From the NCBI GenBank assembly GCA_036504075.1, contig DASXVX010000016.1:1-64000 (forward strand): a stretch of 64,000 nucleotides of DNA, written 5' to 3'. This DNA is from DASXVX01 sp036504075 (GTDB lineage: Bacteria; Bacillota; Sulfobacillia; Symbiobacteriales; Symbiobacteriaceae). This document shows, in pieces, positions 38,401 to 46,821 of the stretch. The first letter of the stretch is position 1, and every line of letters begins with the position of its first letter. The notes under the pieces are model-generated. The model made no database searches. It was given only the letters and a program-made list of their open reading frames with translations, and was not told the DNA's origin. The position numbers and the translations under genes are program-made.

Positions 38401-41400
38401 GCGACAACGGCGGTCCCAACGTCCTTGCCGTTGATCCATACGTGGACGGTGGCGCCAATCACATCCGAAGTCCCGGTCACCACCGGCGGTGTGCTGACGT
38501 TCGCACCGTCGGCCGGTGCAGTAATCCCGAGGCTGGATACCGGCTGCATCTGCAGATTCACGGTGCTGGTGCCACCGGGCGACAGGGACTGGTTGGTCAC
38601 GGTCGCCGTGACATACTGGGTGCTGGAGGCCGAAACCGAGAAGACGTGGATGCTGGAGACCTTCGCAAAGGAGTAGCTGCCCACCGCATCGGTGGTGGCG
38701 GTGCGGGAATCACCGTCCTGCGTCAGGGTCACCGTGGCCCCGGCCACGGGCAAACCCGTCCGCTTATTGGTGACCTCACCAGTCACGGAGCCGCCCTGGG
38801 GCGTCAGAGCAGCATTGGCGCCCACCGTCTGGGCGGCCGGCACCGTTACTGCCTTGGTATAGGGCAGGTAGCCGGTGGCGCTGAAGACCAGGGTGTACGA
38901 GGTGTTGTCAACCGAATTCAGCGCGTAGTTGCCTGAAGCGTCGCTGGTGGTCTGGGCGACCTGCGCCCCGTTGCCGTCCTTCAGCAGGACGGTAGCTCCG
39001 GCCAACGCCTGGTGGCTGGCGGCGTCGGTAACGGTGCCGTGAATGGAGCCGGGCACGGGTGTCAGGGTGATGGTGGCCGAGTTGGTCAGATCAACGCCGT
39101 TCAGTTTCCCGTTGACGGTGATGTTACCCAGCGTGTTAGGTGCCGTCAATGTGGCCGTGTAGGTGCCGTCGTGGTTGTCGGTCACGTTGCCCAGCGTGCC
39201 CCGGTTGGTGGTCAGCGTCACCGTGCCGCCGCTGGCGGTCAGGTTGTTGCCGTTGGCATCCTTCAGCCGCACCGTGATCGTGCTGTGGCTGGTGCCGTCG
39301 GCGGGGCGTGAGGTCGGGTCGGCCGTGATCGTGGCCGGCACCGGGCTGGTGTCCGTCACCGTCCAGGTGAACGTCACCGAGGCGCTGTCGCCACTCGGTC
39401 CACCGGCCGTGTTATCCGTCACTGTCACCGTCACGCTGTGGCTCCCCGCGGCGTCGTACGCGATCGTTCCGCTGATCTGGCCCGTGCTCGGATTGATCGA
39501 CAGCCCATTCGGGAGCCCCGTGGCACTGTAAGTCAGCGTGTCGCCGTCTGCATCGCTGCCCACCGCCGTCGGCCCGGTGATTACCGCACCTTCGGCGCTG
39601 GACTGGTTTCCGATTCCCGCCAGCGACGGCTTCGTGTCCGTGTTGCTCACTGTCCAGGTGAACGTCACCGAGGCGCTGTCGCCACTCGGTCCACCGGCCG
39701 TGTTATCCGTCACCGTCACCGTCACGCTGTGGCTCCCCGCCGCATCGTACGCGATCGTTCCGCTGATCTGGCCGGTGTTCTGGTCGATGCTCACCCCGTT
39801 CGGCTGCCCGCTGATGCTGTACGTCAGCGTGTCCCCGTCGGCGTCCGTCGCATTCGCCTGCAGGCTTACCGTCGCCCCTTCGGCGTTGCTCTGGTCGCTG
39901 ATCGCTGCCAGTGCGGGTGCGTCATTGACCGCATTCACGGTCACCTGGAACGTGGTCGAGGTGGTCGTCGTGCCGTCGTTTACCGTCAGCGTGATCGTCA
40001 CCGGCCCGCCGTTCTTGTTCGCCGCCGGCGTCACCGTCACCGTCCGGTTCGCCCCGCTGCCGCCCACCACGATGTTCCCGTCGGGGATGATCGTCGTGTT
40101 GCCGGAACTTGCCCATACCGTCAGGTTCGCCGCCGGGGTCTCAACGTCGCCCACCGTGAAGGGCAGGGCCGCCGTCGGGGTATCCTCGTTGGTCGTCACA
40201 TCGCCCGGCGACGTAATCGTCGGGGCGCTATTCGCCTGCACATTCACGTTGAAAGTATCCGACGCTGTCAAAACGCCGTCGCTGACCGTCACCGTGATCG
40301 TCGTCACGCCAGTCTGACCGGCGAGCGGCGTCACCGAAACCGTCCGGCTCGCCCCGCTGCCACCCAGGACGACGTGATCGTCCGGCACCAGCGCGTGGTT
40401 GCTCGAAACAGCCGTTACAGTCAGGCTGGCGGCCGCGGTCTCAACATCGCCGACCGTGAAGTTCAGAGGACCGGTCGAACTATCCTGGCCAATGGTCTGA
40501 TTCACGACATCGGAAATCGTCGGGGCGTCGTTGACCGCAGTCACGGTCACCTGGAACGTGGTCGAGGTGGTCGTCGTGCCGTCGCTCACCGTCAGCGTGA
40601 TCGTCACCGGCCCGCCGTTCTGGGTCGCCGCCGGTGTCACCGTCACCGTCCGGTTCGCCCCGCTGCCGCCCAGCACGATGTTCCCGTCCGGGATGATCGT
40701 CGTATTCCCGGAACTTGCCAATACCGTCAGGCTCGCCGCCGGGGTCTCAACGTCACCCACCGTGAAGGGCAGGTCCGCCGTCGCGGTGTCCTCGTTGGTC
40801 GTCACATTGCCCGGCGACGTAATCGTCGGAACGTCGTTCACGGCCGTCACAGTCACCTGGAACGTGGTCGAGGTGGTCGTCGTCCCGTCGTTCACCGTCA
40901 GCGTGATCGTCACCGGCCCGCCGTTCTGGTTCGCCGCCGGAGTCACCGTCACCGTCCGGTTCGCCCCGCTGCCGCCCAGCACGATGTTCCCGTCGGGGAT
41001 GATCGTCGTGTTGCCGGAACTTGCCGATACCGTCAGGCTCGCCGCCGGGGTCTCAGCGTCACCCACCGTGAAAGACAGGGGCGCCGTCGCGGTATCCTCG
41101 TTGGTCGTCACATTGCCCGGCGACGTGATGGTCGGGGCGCTGTTCGTCTGCACATTCACGGTGAAGGTATCTGACGCTGTCAATGCGCCATCGCTGACCG
41201 TCACCGTGATCGTCGTCGTGCCGGTCTGACCGGCGAGCGGCGTCACCGTAACCGTCCGGCTCGCCCCGCTGCCACCCAGGACGACGTGATCGTCCGGCAC
41301 CAGCGTGTGGTTGCTCGAAACAGCTGTTACAGTCAGGCTGGCGGCCGCGGTCTCAACATCGCCGGCCGTAAAACCGAGAGCACCAGTCGAGCTATCCTGG

Positions 41401-42392
41401 CCGATGGTCTGATTTACGATATCAGAAATCGTCGGCGCGTCGTTGACCGCATTAACCGTAATCGTGACCGTCGCCGGTGCGGTCGTTTGGCTGCCCCCGG
41501 TCGCCGTATAAGTAAAAGAGTCCGTGCCATTCCAGTTCGCATTGGGCGTATACGTAAAAGAGCCATCCGAGTTGAAAGTTAGCTGACCGTTGGAAGGTCC
41601 GCTCGACAGCGTTGCCGTCATAACCGGATTGTCAAAATCCGAGTCATTGACCAGCACACCATACTGCGCCGTTTTGGAGAGGACGGTGTCCTCGTTCGTA
41701 GTGTAGCTGTCGTTTCTCGCCGTAGGTGAGGTGCTGATGGTTGACCAGGTCCCGTCGGCCAGGTTGACCATCATCGCGCCGGTGTCGGGAATGCGGTCTT
41801 TTACGTTGGAAGAGTAGCTGGGGCTGGGGTGCGCCTCAGCCCACAACCAGTAAATCGACTGACCGGCCGTGGTCCCCAGATCGGCCACCGGAAACTTGCC
41901 TTCCACATATGCCGCTACACCCTTCTGTCCGGGGCTGGAACTGACGAACTGCCCGTAGGAAGTCGGTTCGGTGGTAAACGTATCGCCAGCGGTAACATTT
42001 TCCACCTGGACATGCGTTCCCTGGCTATCGAAACTGACCCAGCCGATGTGGTCCACCTGGCCGTTGCGGTCGGAGTCGAAGTAAATGCCGTAGGCCGCAT
42101 TGCCTATGGTGGAGTCGTTCGCCGGAAGGATCTGGTCCCACCGGACGTACATATACGTACCGTCGTTGGCCAACCAGAGCTTGGTGAGTTCGTAGTCACC
42201 GGCCCCGGTGGTATCGTTGTTCGGGTCAGTAATGTAGGACGTTACGCCTGCCCAATCATCGATGGTGCCGTCCGTCGTGGAAATAGTCGTGAGTGCAGCT
42301 CGGACGTCCCGCGGATAACCCAGAGCGATCAGGAATGCCAAGAGCAAAGCGATGGCTTTCCTCCGGAAACCTCGGTGGAGCAATGGCATCAT
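35493..42392 (-). CDS. Giant S-layer-anchored multi-repeat surface protein (2299 residues)
   Basis: The predicted order is: signal peptide (about 1-33, hydrophobic AIALLLAFLIALGY then DVRAA), DOMON/CBM9-like domain (about 35-217), cadherin-like domain (217-317) and tandem cadherin/VCBS-like repeats (317-820). Then come two Ig-like (He_PIG) domains (820-1017), an invasin-like Big_1 domain (1017-1110) and several carboxypeptidase-regulatory-like domains (1110-1890). Two fibronectin III domains (1892-2087) and three SLH domains (2095-2290; GYPDGTFRPERSISRAEVAT is one) end the chain. SLH domains bind pyruvylated wall polymer, so the protein is exported and held at the cell surface. ATG 42392 was chosen because GGGGGG lies six bases upstream. 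The role may be adhesion or polysaccharide binding. Confidence 0.93.
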   Translation of the reverse strand: MMPLLHRGFRRKAIALLLAFLIALGYPRDVRAALTTISTTDGTIDDWAGVTSYITDPNNDTTGAGDYELTKLWLANDGTYMYVRWDQILPANDSTIGNAAYGIYFDSDRNGQVDHIGWVSFDSQGTHVQVENVTAGDTFTTEPTSYGQFVSSSPGQKGVAAYVEGKFPVADLGTTAGQSIYWLWAEAHPSPSYSSNVKDRIPDTGAMMVNLADGTWSTISTSPTARNDSYTTNEDTVLSKTAQYGVLVNDSDFDNPVMTATLSSGPSNGQLTFNSDGSFTYTPNANWNGTDSFTYTATGGSQTTAPATVTITVNAVNDAPTISDIVNQTIGQDSSTGALGFTAGDVETAAASLTVTAVSSNHTLVPDDHVVLGGSGASRTVTVTPLAGQTGTTTITVTVSDGALTASDTFTVNVQTNSAPTITSPGNVTTNEDTATAPLSFTVGDAETPAASLTVSASSGNTTIIPDGNIVLGGSGANRTVTVTPAANQNGGPVTITLTVNDGTTTTSTTFQVTVTAVNDVPTITSPGNVTTNEDTATADLPFTVGDVETPAASLTVLASSGNTTIIPDGNIVLGGSGANRTVTVTPAATQNGGPVTITLTVSDGTTTTSTTFQVTVTAVNDAPTISDVVNQTIGQDSSTGPLNFTVGDVETAAASLTVTAVSSNHALVPDDHVVLGGSGASRTVSVTPLAGQTGVTTITVTVSDGVLTASDTFNVNVQANSAPTITSPGDVTTNEDTPTAALPFTVGDVETPAANLTVWASSGNTTIIPDGNIVVGGSGANRTVTVTPAANKNGGPVTITLTVNDGTTTTSTTFQVTVNAVNDAPALAAISDQSNAEGATVSLQANATDADGDTLTYSISGQPNGVSIDQNTGQISGTIAYDAAGSHSVTVTVTDNTAGGPSGDSASVTFTWTVSNTDTKPSLAGIGNQSSAEGAVITGPTAVGSDADGDTLTYSATGLPNGLSINPSTGQISGTIAYDAAGSHSVTVTVTDNTAGGPSGDSASVTFTWTVTDTSPVPATITADPTSRPADGTSHSTITVRLKDANGNNLTASGGTVTLTTNRGTLGNVTDNHDGTYTATLTAPNTLGNITVNGKLNGVDLTNSATITLTPVPGSIHGTVTDAASHQALAGATVLLKDGNGAQVAQTTSDASGNYALNSVDNTSYTLVFSATGYLPYTKAVTVPAAQTVGANAALTPQGGSVTGEVTNKRTGLPVAGATVTLTQDGDSRTATTDAVGSYSFAKVSSIHVFSVSASSTQYVTATVTNQSLSPGGTSTVNLQMQPVSSLGITAPADGANVSTPPVVTGTSDVIGATVHVWINGKDVGTAVVAGNGTWSFDLSTLTPSPLLVGPDTIGATAVDGQNTLTAQPVSIKYNPTSSVSGVVYSDAGAPVAGQTVKLLDPAGNPVAGKSTTSAGNGSYQFTNVPAGIYTVVAPDPLNANQPLARAQVYLAPGQAVTFDLHLAGKGILTLTATPASIVGDGHSIAQLKATLTLRNGTPVAGTTVSYTATGGTLNAPSAQTGANGTASVDLTAPTIQGILPVTKSVTVAVNDPGQGIYAQQTIIITFLPASITGVVIDSGTGLPAAGAEVSVAEDFNGDGIIDFAAQTTTGADGTYKITVPRGDWTYKTTIKTHLQVGGKPVEITSTHESQVGALTGLGETISASKTISGQVLVMDQTNTPTTPNTQGASVTGAIIAQDGTQVNQSVTVKPDGTYEIGNLKAGTYTLEFKVTAGGTTLAGTKAQVTVSQDGELAIHTALLDPYGTVTDASSGQPISGAKLTLWWAGTPLNQANGRTPNTKVSLPALNFPPNDNANSQNTTGKGAFAWMVFPNSDYYITAEKAGYVTYDSRTEARTVAPLPGEDSDVLNGIIRVRTNIVAYSFTMQRVQVAPPAAPAAPTGLTATPGNGRVDLSWNPVAGAQSYLLQRATSADGPYTSVGTGISGTAFSDTGVTNGVTYYYKVAASGAGGTSAWSGVASATPQAPAPTPAPNPAPKPTLPAAPTGLTATPGDAQVALAWNPVPGAQTYTVRRATGPGGPYTVIASGLTGLSYIDQGVANGTTYYYVVTATGSAGDSTPSAEVSAKPTAPPRPSGHHKRYILGYPDGTFRPERSISRAEVATILARILDAEQLVAAAPGYPDVSRNHWSYQNIAVVTQLGLMQGDPTGLFRPNDPITRAEIATIAVRFKKVQFLSGSAAFPDTAGHWANTVIATANRMGIVQGYPDGTFQPQRATSRAEFVTIVNRLLARGPLLGRPGQLWPDVPATHWAFGQVSEASVNHTYEPAAPPTQGETWQADGP
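39340..41440 (-). repeat. Long tandem repeats inside the surface-protein gene
   Basis: Blocks of about 270-300 bases recur with high identity within the coding sequence: two Ig-like units around 39340-39930 and about five cadherin-like units around 39930-41440. Repeated protein phrases include ITSPGNVTTNEDTATA, GNTTIIPDGNIVLGGSGANR and NQTIGQDSSTG. Near-identity at the DNA level points to recent duplication or gene conversion. Confidence 0.88.
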
Positions 42393-42444
42393 GAGCGACC
42401 CCCCCGCAATTTGCATGACAAGTCAGATGCATAGGTGGCTATGT

Positions 42445-42570
42445 CTAGAAACGTTGATTGCGCAACATTGTAATGCCTGCGCCATCGACTATTGCAGTCG
42501 TGATACAGCCCAACCCTGTATGGCTGGTGGGACATTGGCACATTCTCTGGTGCACGACATCACGGCTCAT
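42445..42570 (-). CDS. Possible 41-residue ORF upstream of the surface protein
   Basis: This open frame (MSRDVVHQRMCQCPTSHTGL, ending MLRNQRF) has AAGGGAG six bases before its ATG and ends 52 bases before the surface-protein start. It contains three cysteines but no recognisable domain. The rest of the 323-base spacer 42393-42715 shows no other gene. It is AT-richer than its surroundings and should contain the promoter of the giant gene. The ORF is supported only by its ribosome site and position. Confidence 0.3.
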   Translation of the reverse strand: MSRDVVHQRMCQCPTSHTGLGCITTAIVDGAGITMLRNQRF

Positions 42571-42715
42571 ACTTCACTCCCTTGGGAGCCAGACCCGGAG
42601 ACAGTACTTTCTTGTCATCTTAACACACCACACAATGGACTACTGTGAAACAATTTACACCAGGAATTTTCGCCGCCGCCAAATTATGGCTAGCGTCCGG
42701 TTTCTGCGCCCGGTG

Positions 42716-42934
42716 CTACGGATCTGCCCCTTCGGCTCCGCCCCCGGGCGCCCCGGAGCCTCGCAGATACTGCTCCAGGATCGCCTGCAGCTGCCCCAGG
42801 TCCGTCAGCGGAATCCGCGTGCCGCTTGGAACGTGCTCCACCTGGCTACGCCAATGGCCTCCGGCTGCATCTGCCTCCCGCCAGCAGCGCACCACGAATA
42901 CCTGGCTTTCCGGCTCTCCCACAGCGTCGCCCAC
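42716..42934 (-). CDS. Small conserved protein downstream of the STAND regulator
   Basis: This 72-residue protein has the core FVVRCWREADAAGGHWRSQV, then EHVPSGTRIPLTDLGQLQAI. It resembles a short conserved protein or domain often found beside BTAD-type regulators and large sensory proteins. The ending GSGAPGGGAEGADP is flexible. The start is GTG at 42934 with GGAGG seven bases upstream. It lies 75 bases downstream of the 1156-residue regulator on the same strand; a small hairpin (GCTGGTA...TACCAGC, 42962-42982) between them may attenuate transcription. Its molecular role is unknown. Confidence 0.68.
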   Translation of the reverse strand: MGDAVGEPESQVFVVRCWREADAAGGHWRSQVEHVPSGTRIPLTDLGQLQAILEQYLRGSGAPGGGAEGADP

Positions 42935-43009
42935 CGCCTTTCCTCCCCACGAAAATCACAAAGCTGGTACCTTACGATACCAGCCTATCAGAGCGCGCTT
43001 ACTCTGCGC

Positions 43010-46000
43010 TTACCCGGGGCTTACCAGCGCCCCGACATACGTCAGAACTTGGGATCGGTTCATGGCTGCCCCGGCGGCATAGGCCGCTGCGAAGGCAGCC
43101 TCCCCAAGGGCGGCGCGAGTAGCCGCCTGAATCGCCTCGTGCGCCGACACGTTACCGAGCACCTGATAGGTCCCGGTCCGCTCCCTTAGTGCCCCTGCAG
43201 CTCCGAAGATCTGTGCCGCCGGTTCCAGGTGCCCAAGCGCCTGCTGCACTCGCGCCAGCGCTGCCAGGGGAAGGATCAAGCCACCCAGGTCGTCGAGCTG
43301 GTCGAATTGAGCCAGGGCGTCCACCAGCAGCGAATGCGCCCGCCCGTGCCGGCCCCGGAGCAGCGCCACGGCGCCAGCATGGGCCAGTCCCACGGCGACC
43401 CACCGGGGGTTCCCGATCAGGCGGGCACTCGCCAGCGCCTCCTCCATCAGGGCCTCGGCCCGCTCGTAGTCCCCCAGCTCGGAGTACACGTGGCCGAGGC
43501 CTTGCCGCGCCGAATAGGCCAGGGCCGGCATCACCGCGGTCTCCAGTGCTTCCTCAAAAAACGGCCGAGCCCGGTTCGTGTCGCCGGAACGCAAGGTGGC
43601 CCAGCCAAGGAAGGTCAGGCCGGCCGTCACGTGCAGAGGATCGTCCAGCTCCTTTGCCAGGGCCAGCCCCTGGGTCCCCACCCGAATGGCCTCGGCGTAA
43701 TCCGCCTGAAAAAAGGCGAGCGAAGCGTAGCCGACGAGGGCATGAGCCCGTACAGTCCCGGTGGACGGCGCATCCCGCTGGGAAAGGATCGCCGCCAGTA
43801 CCTTTCGCCCCTCCCGCATGTGGCCGCGCACATCCCAGAACCAATAGAGGGAACTCGCCAGCGTGAGCCCGTCGCTGGCCGACCCCCCCGCCCTGCTCCA
43901 CGCCAGGGCAGCGCGGATGTTGTCGAGTTCCGCCTGCAGGCTGTCGAACCACGCCTTCTGGTCCGGCAGGAGGGCATTCATCTCCCCTTCTCCGACCAGC
44001 CTGGCGTAGGACGCCAGGTGGCGGCCGGCCAGTACCGCCTGCTCGCCGGATTGCTGCAGCTTCTGTGCGGCGTAATGGCGGATCGTCTCCAGCAGGCTGT
44101 AGCGCACCGCTGCGCCCTGGTGGTCCGCCAGCACCAGGGACCGATCCACCAGGCGCGACAGCAGGTCGAGGATCTCCCCGGCCGCCAGCCCGTCCCCGGT
44201 GCAAACCGCCTCTCCCATCTCCAGGGTGCAGCCGCCGGCGAAGACCGAGAGCCGCCGCAAGAGCACCCGCTCCGGCTCCGTGAGCAACTCATGGCTCCAG
44301 TCGATGGTTGCCCACAGCGTCTGCTGCCGGGGCAGGGCCGTCCGGCTGCCCGCGGTAAGCAGGCGGAACCGATCGTCCAGCCGCACGGCGATCTGCTCCA
44401 CCGTCAGTGCCCGCGCCCGAGCCGCCGCCAGTTCGATAGCGAGCGGCATGCCGTCCAGCCGGCGGCAGATGCGAACCACATGGACAGGACTCAGATCACG
44501 AAGCGTCAGCGTGGGGTTGGCCGCCCGGACCCGGTGCAAGAACAGGCGGACGGCATCAAAGTGTTGCAGGCTCTCCAGGTCGGAAGGCGCATCCGCGTCC
44601 GGCACCGGCAACCCGGGCAGGGCCAGGACAACCTCACCCTGCACACCCAGGGGCTCGCGGCTGGTGGCCAAAATCGAGAGGCGCGGACAGGCCTGCAATA
44701 GCGTCTGCGCCAGGGTGGCGCAGGCCGCCACCAGGTGTTCACAGTTGTCCAGAACCAGGAGCGCCTGCCTGGTCTTGAGGTGTGCGGAGAGCGTCGACAT
44801 CGGCGGACGCTGGGCCTGATCTTGAAGCCCGAGCGCCTCCATCACGGCTACGGCCACCAGCGTTGGGTCGGTCAGGGGCGCCAGGTCCACAAACCATACC
44901 CCGTCTGCAAACGACTCCGGTGCGACGGCAGCAGCCGCCTGCAGCGACAGCCTGGTCTTGCCGGACCCGCCGGCCCCTGTCAGCGTGACCAGGCGGGAGG
45001 AGCGCAGGAGGCGCTTGACCTTCTCCAGTTCCCGCCGTCGGCCGACGAAGCTGGTAAGCTGGACGGGCAGGTTGCCCGGACGGGCGTCCAGCGATACCAG
45101 CGGTGGGAAGTCAATGGGCAAGGCCGGGTGCACTAGCTGGAAAACATGCTCGACGGCGGCCAGGTCGCGCAGACGGTGCGGACCCAGGTCGCGCAGGCTC
45201 AACTCGGCAGGAAGCCTGTCCCACAGCAGGCTGGCGGCACCTGAGGAGAGGAGAATCTGACCCCCGTGGGCAATGGCGCCCAGATGCACACACCGGTCAA
45301 GTAGCTGATCGTGGTCCGCGGCGCCGTCCGAGTCCGCCTCGCCGGAGTGCACACTCAGGCGGGCCAGGAGCGCCAGGTTGCCCGACCAGTCTTCGGCGTT
45401 CATCTGTTGTCCCAGTGAAACGGCCGCAGCCACCGCCGCGGCGGGTTGGGAAAAGACAGCGGTGAGGGTCCAGCCGGCGCTGATGTCCTGGCAAAGCGTG
45501 CCACCACTCACGGTCACGACGTCAACGACCTGCATCATGTAGCGCTTCAGCACCTGCTCCACCAGATCGGCGGGCTGCCCCTGCAGCCGATCAAGCCCCT
45601 GGATCTGGCTGCACAGATAGGTCACCCTGCCGAGGGGCAGGGCCGGACCCGTGAGCGGAGCCGGTCCGGGATTCCGTTCGTGCCGGGGACCGGCAGGGGC
45701 CTCACCAGCCGCGGCAGCCTGCTGCGCCAGGATGCGGGCGTGTACGGCGAGAGTTTCGGGCAACGGGGTGACGCCGAGCTCGTCCAGCAAGGCGTGGCGG
45801 CACCGGTCGAAGATGCTGAGCGCAAGCACCTGGTTGCCCAGGCCATACGCAACCAGCATGGCCTGCCGGGCGACCGACTCCAGCACCGGCTCGCTCTCCA
45901 ACACCCGCAACAGCGCCTCCAGGGCCTGCCCCGACCGGCCGCAGTTTTGGAGCAGGTCGGCACGGAGCAACTGCAGGGACACGAAGTCGCGCCGCACCCG

Positions 46001-46480
46001 CTCCCGGACTGCGGTTGCCCAGTCCGAGTATGGTTGGTCTACATTCAATTCCGGGGTGCGGACCCATGGTACTTCGTCGAGGCGCTTGAGGGCGTCAGCG
46101 CTGTTCTGGGCTTCAAGACTCCGGACCTCCGGGACCAACTGGTGGAGCGCCTGCACGTCGACCCAGGTGCCGGCTGTTAACTGATATCCGGTGGCGGTGG
46201 CTATGAGTAGCTGCTCGCCGGAACCGTCCGGCGTGACGCTGCCCAGAGCCCGGCGCAGCCGGTTGACAGTGACATGGAGACTGCCCCGGGCCTGCTCGAG
46301 CGGCAGGTGGCTCCACAAGGCTTCCATTAGCTCGTCGCTGGTGGCTCGGCACTGGGGGCGGGTGGCCAGGAACTGCAAAAGCCTGCGGCTGCGCTCGCCG
46401 CGCCAGGCCGGCTCTGGCACGGGAACACCTTCTACTGAAGCTTCAAAGTTATCAAACATTTGAATCCGCAGGTGTGGCAT
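43010..46480 (-). CDS. STAND-type transcriptional regulator: wHTH-BTAD, degenerate nucleotide cyclase, NB-ARC ATPase, TPR
   Basis: This 1156-residue multi-domain regulator has an OmpR-like winged helix at about 1-100 (SLHVTVNRLRRALG) and a BTAD at about 105-250. A class III cyclase-like domain spans about 285-450. In it, the first metal aspartate is replaced (TYLCSQIQGLDRL where TDIEGST is usual), and the second is lost (CQDISAGWTL), so it is probably catalytically dead. The P-loop ATPase (about 470-740) has Walker A TGAGGSGKT (501-509), Walker B ALLVLDNCEH and ATSREPLGV. The rest is TPR repeats. Such proteins switch on target genes upon ligand binding and oligomerisation. Targets may be neighbouring genes such as the giant surface protein (inference). 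Confidence 0.92.
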   Translation of the reverse strand: MPHLRIQMFDNFEASVEGVPVPEPAWRGERSRRLLQFLATRPQCRATSDELMEALWSHLPLEQARGSLHVTVNRLRRALGSVTPDGSGEQLLIATATGYQLTAGTWVDVQALHQLVPEVRSLEAQNSADALKRLDEVPWVRTPELNVDQPYSDWATAVRERVRRDFVSLQLLRADLLQNCGRSGQALEALLRVLESEPVLESVARQAMLVAYGLGNQVLALSIFDRCRHALLDELGVTPLPETLAVHARILAQQAAAAGEAPAGPRHERNPGPAPLTGPALPLGRVTYLCSQIQGLDRLQGQPADLVEQVLKRYMMQVVDVVTVSGGTLCQDISAGWTLTAVFSQPAAAVAAAVSLGQQMNAEDWSGNLALLARLSVHSGEADSDGAADHDQLLDRCVHLGAIAHGGQILLSSGAASLLWDRLPAELSLRDLGPHRLRDLAAVEHVFQLVHPALPIDFPPLVSLDARPGNLPVQLTSFVGRRRELEKVKRLLRSSRLVTLTGAGGSGKTRLSLQAAAAVAPESFADGVWFVDLAPLTDPTLVAVAVMEALGLQDQAQRPPMSTLSAHLKTRQALLVLDNCEHLVAACATLAQTLLQACPRLSILATSREPLGVQGEVVLALPGLPVPDADAPSDLESLQHFDAVRLFLHRVRAANPTLTLRDLSPVHVVRICRRLDGMPLAIELAAARARALTVEQIAVRLDDRFRLLTAGSRTALPRQQTLWATIDWSHELLTEPERVLLRRLSVFAGGCTLEMGEAVCTGDGLAAGEILDLLSRLVDRSLVLADHQGAAVRYSLLETIRHYAAQKLQQSGEQAVLAGRHLASYARLVGEGEMNALLPDQKAWFDSLQAELDNIRAALAWSRAGGSASDGLTLASSLYWFWDVRGHMREGRKVLAAILSQRDAPSTGTVRAHALVGYASLAFFQADYAEAIRVGTQGLALAKELDDPLHVTAGLTFLGWATLRSGDTNRARPFFEEALETAVMPALAYSARQGLGHVYSELGDYERAEALMEEALASARLIGNPRWVAVGLAHAGAVALLRGRHGRAHSLLVDALAQFDQLDDLGGLILPLAALARVQQALGHLEPAAQIFGAAGALRERTGTYQVLGNVSAHEAIQAATRAALGEAAFAAAYAAGAAMNRSQVLTYVGALVSPG

Positions 46481-46821
46481 AGTGACCGGCCTCCAGCCTT
46501 CCAGCCCTACTCGACTCGAAGGAAATTACTACACGGAAACTATATCACGCCTGCTGTAGCATTCCTATATGCCATGTCGATTCACTTTGGCGCATACGAA
46601 GGCGCCTGCCGTCGTCCAGGCCGCAGATGACCGGGTTCCAGGGGGCCACGGTCGCTACCGTACCTTCCGCCTACTCCACTACTGCCGGAATCCCGGGTAT
46701 CGCTGCGTTCCTTGGCATCCATGCAGGCCCGCAAAGCGGGCCACGCTCCGAAGCCGGCGCAGACGCCGGCCGCCACCTGTTCGAGAAGGCCGGGAATGCG
46801 CTCCCGGAGCCTCCCCCCAGG
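46481..46821. other. 341-base spacer without a supported gene
   Basis: Open frames exist on both strands (for example the plus frame 46627-46851 and the minus frame 46671-46871). They are compositionally biased, lack convincing ribosome sites and resemble no family. A small hairpin GGCCCGC-AAA-GCGGGCC (46726-46742) sits in the middle. The AT-richer left part (46500-46570) probably holds the promoter of the regulator gene. Confidence 0.5.

Noticed and set aside
35592..41229. Several long plus-strand open frames (772, 578, 335, 259 and 232 codons) opposite the giant surface-protein gene
   Set aside because: They mirror the repetitive, GC-rich minus-strand gene, have unnatural amino-acid composition and repeat the same phrases as reverse images of its domains. 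No ribosome sites support them.
39340..41440. Possible non-coding satellite or CRISPR-like repeat array
   Set aside because: The repeats are in frame, codon-sized and encode a recognisable series of cadherin/Ig-like domains.
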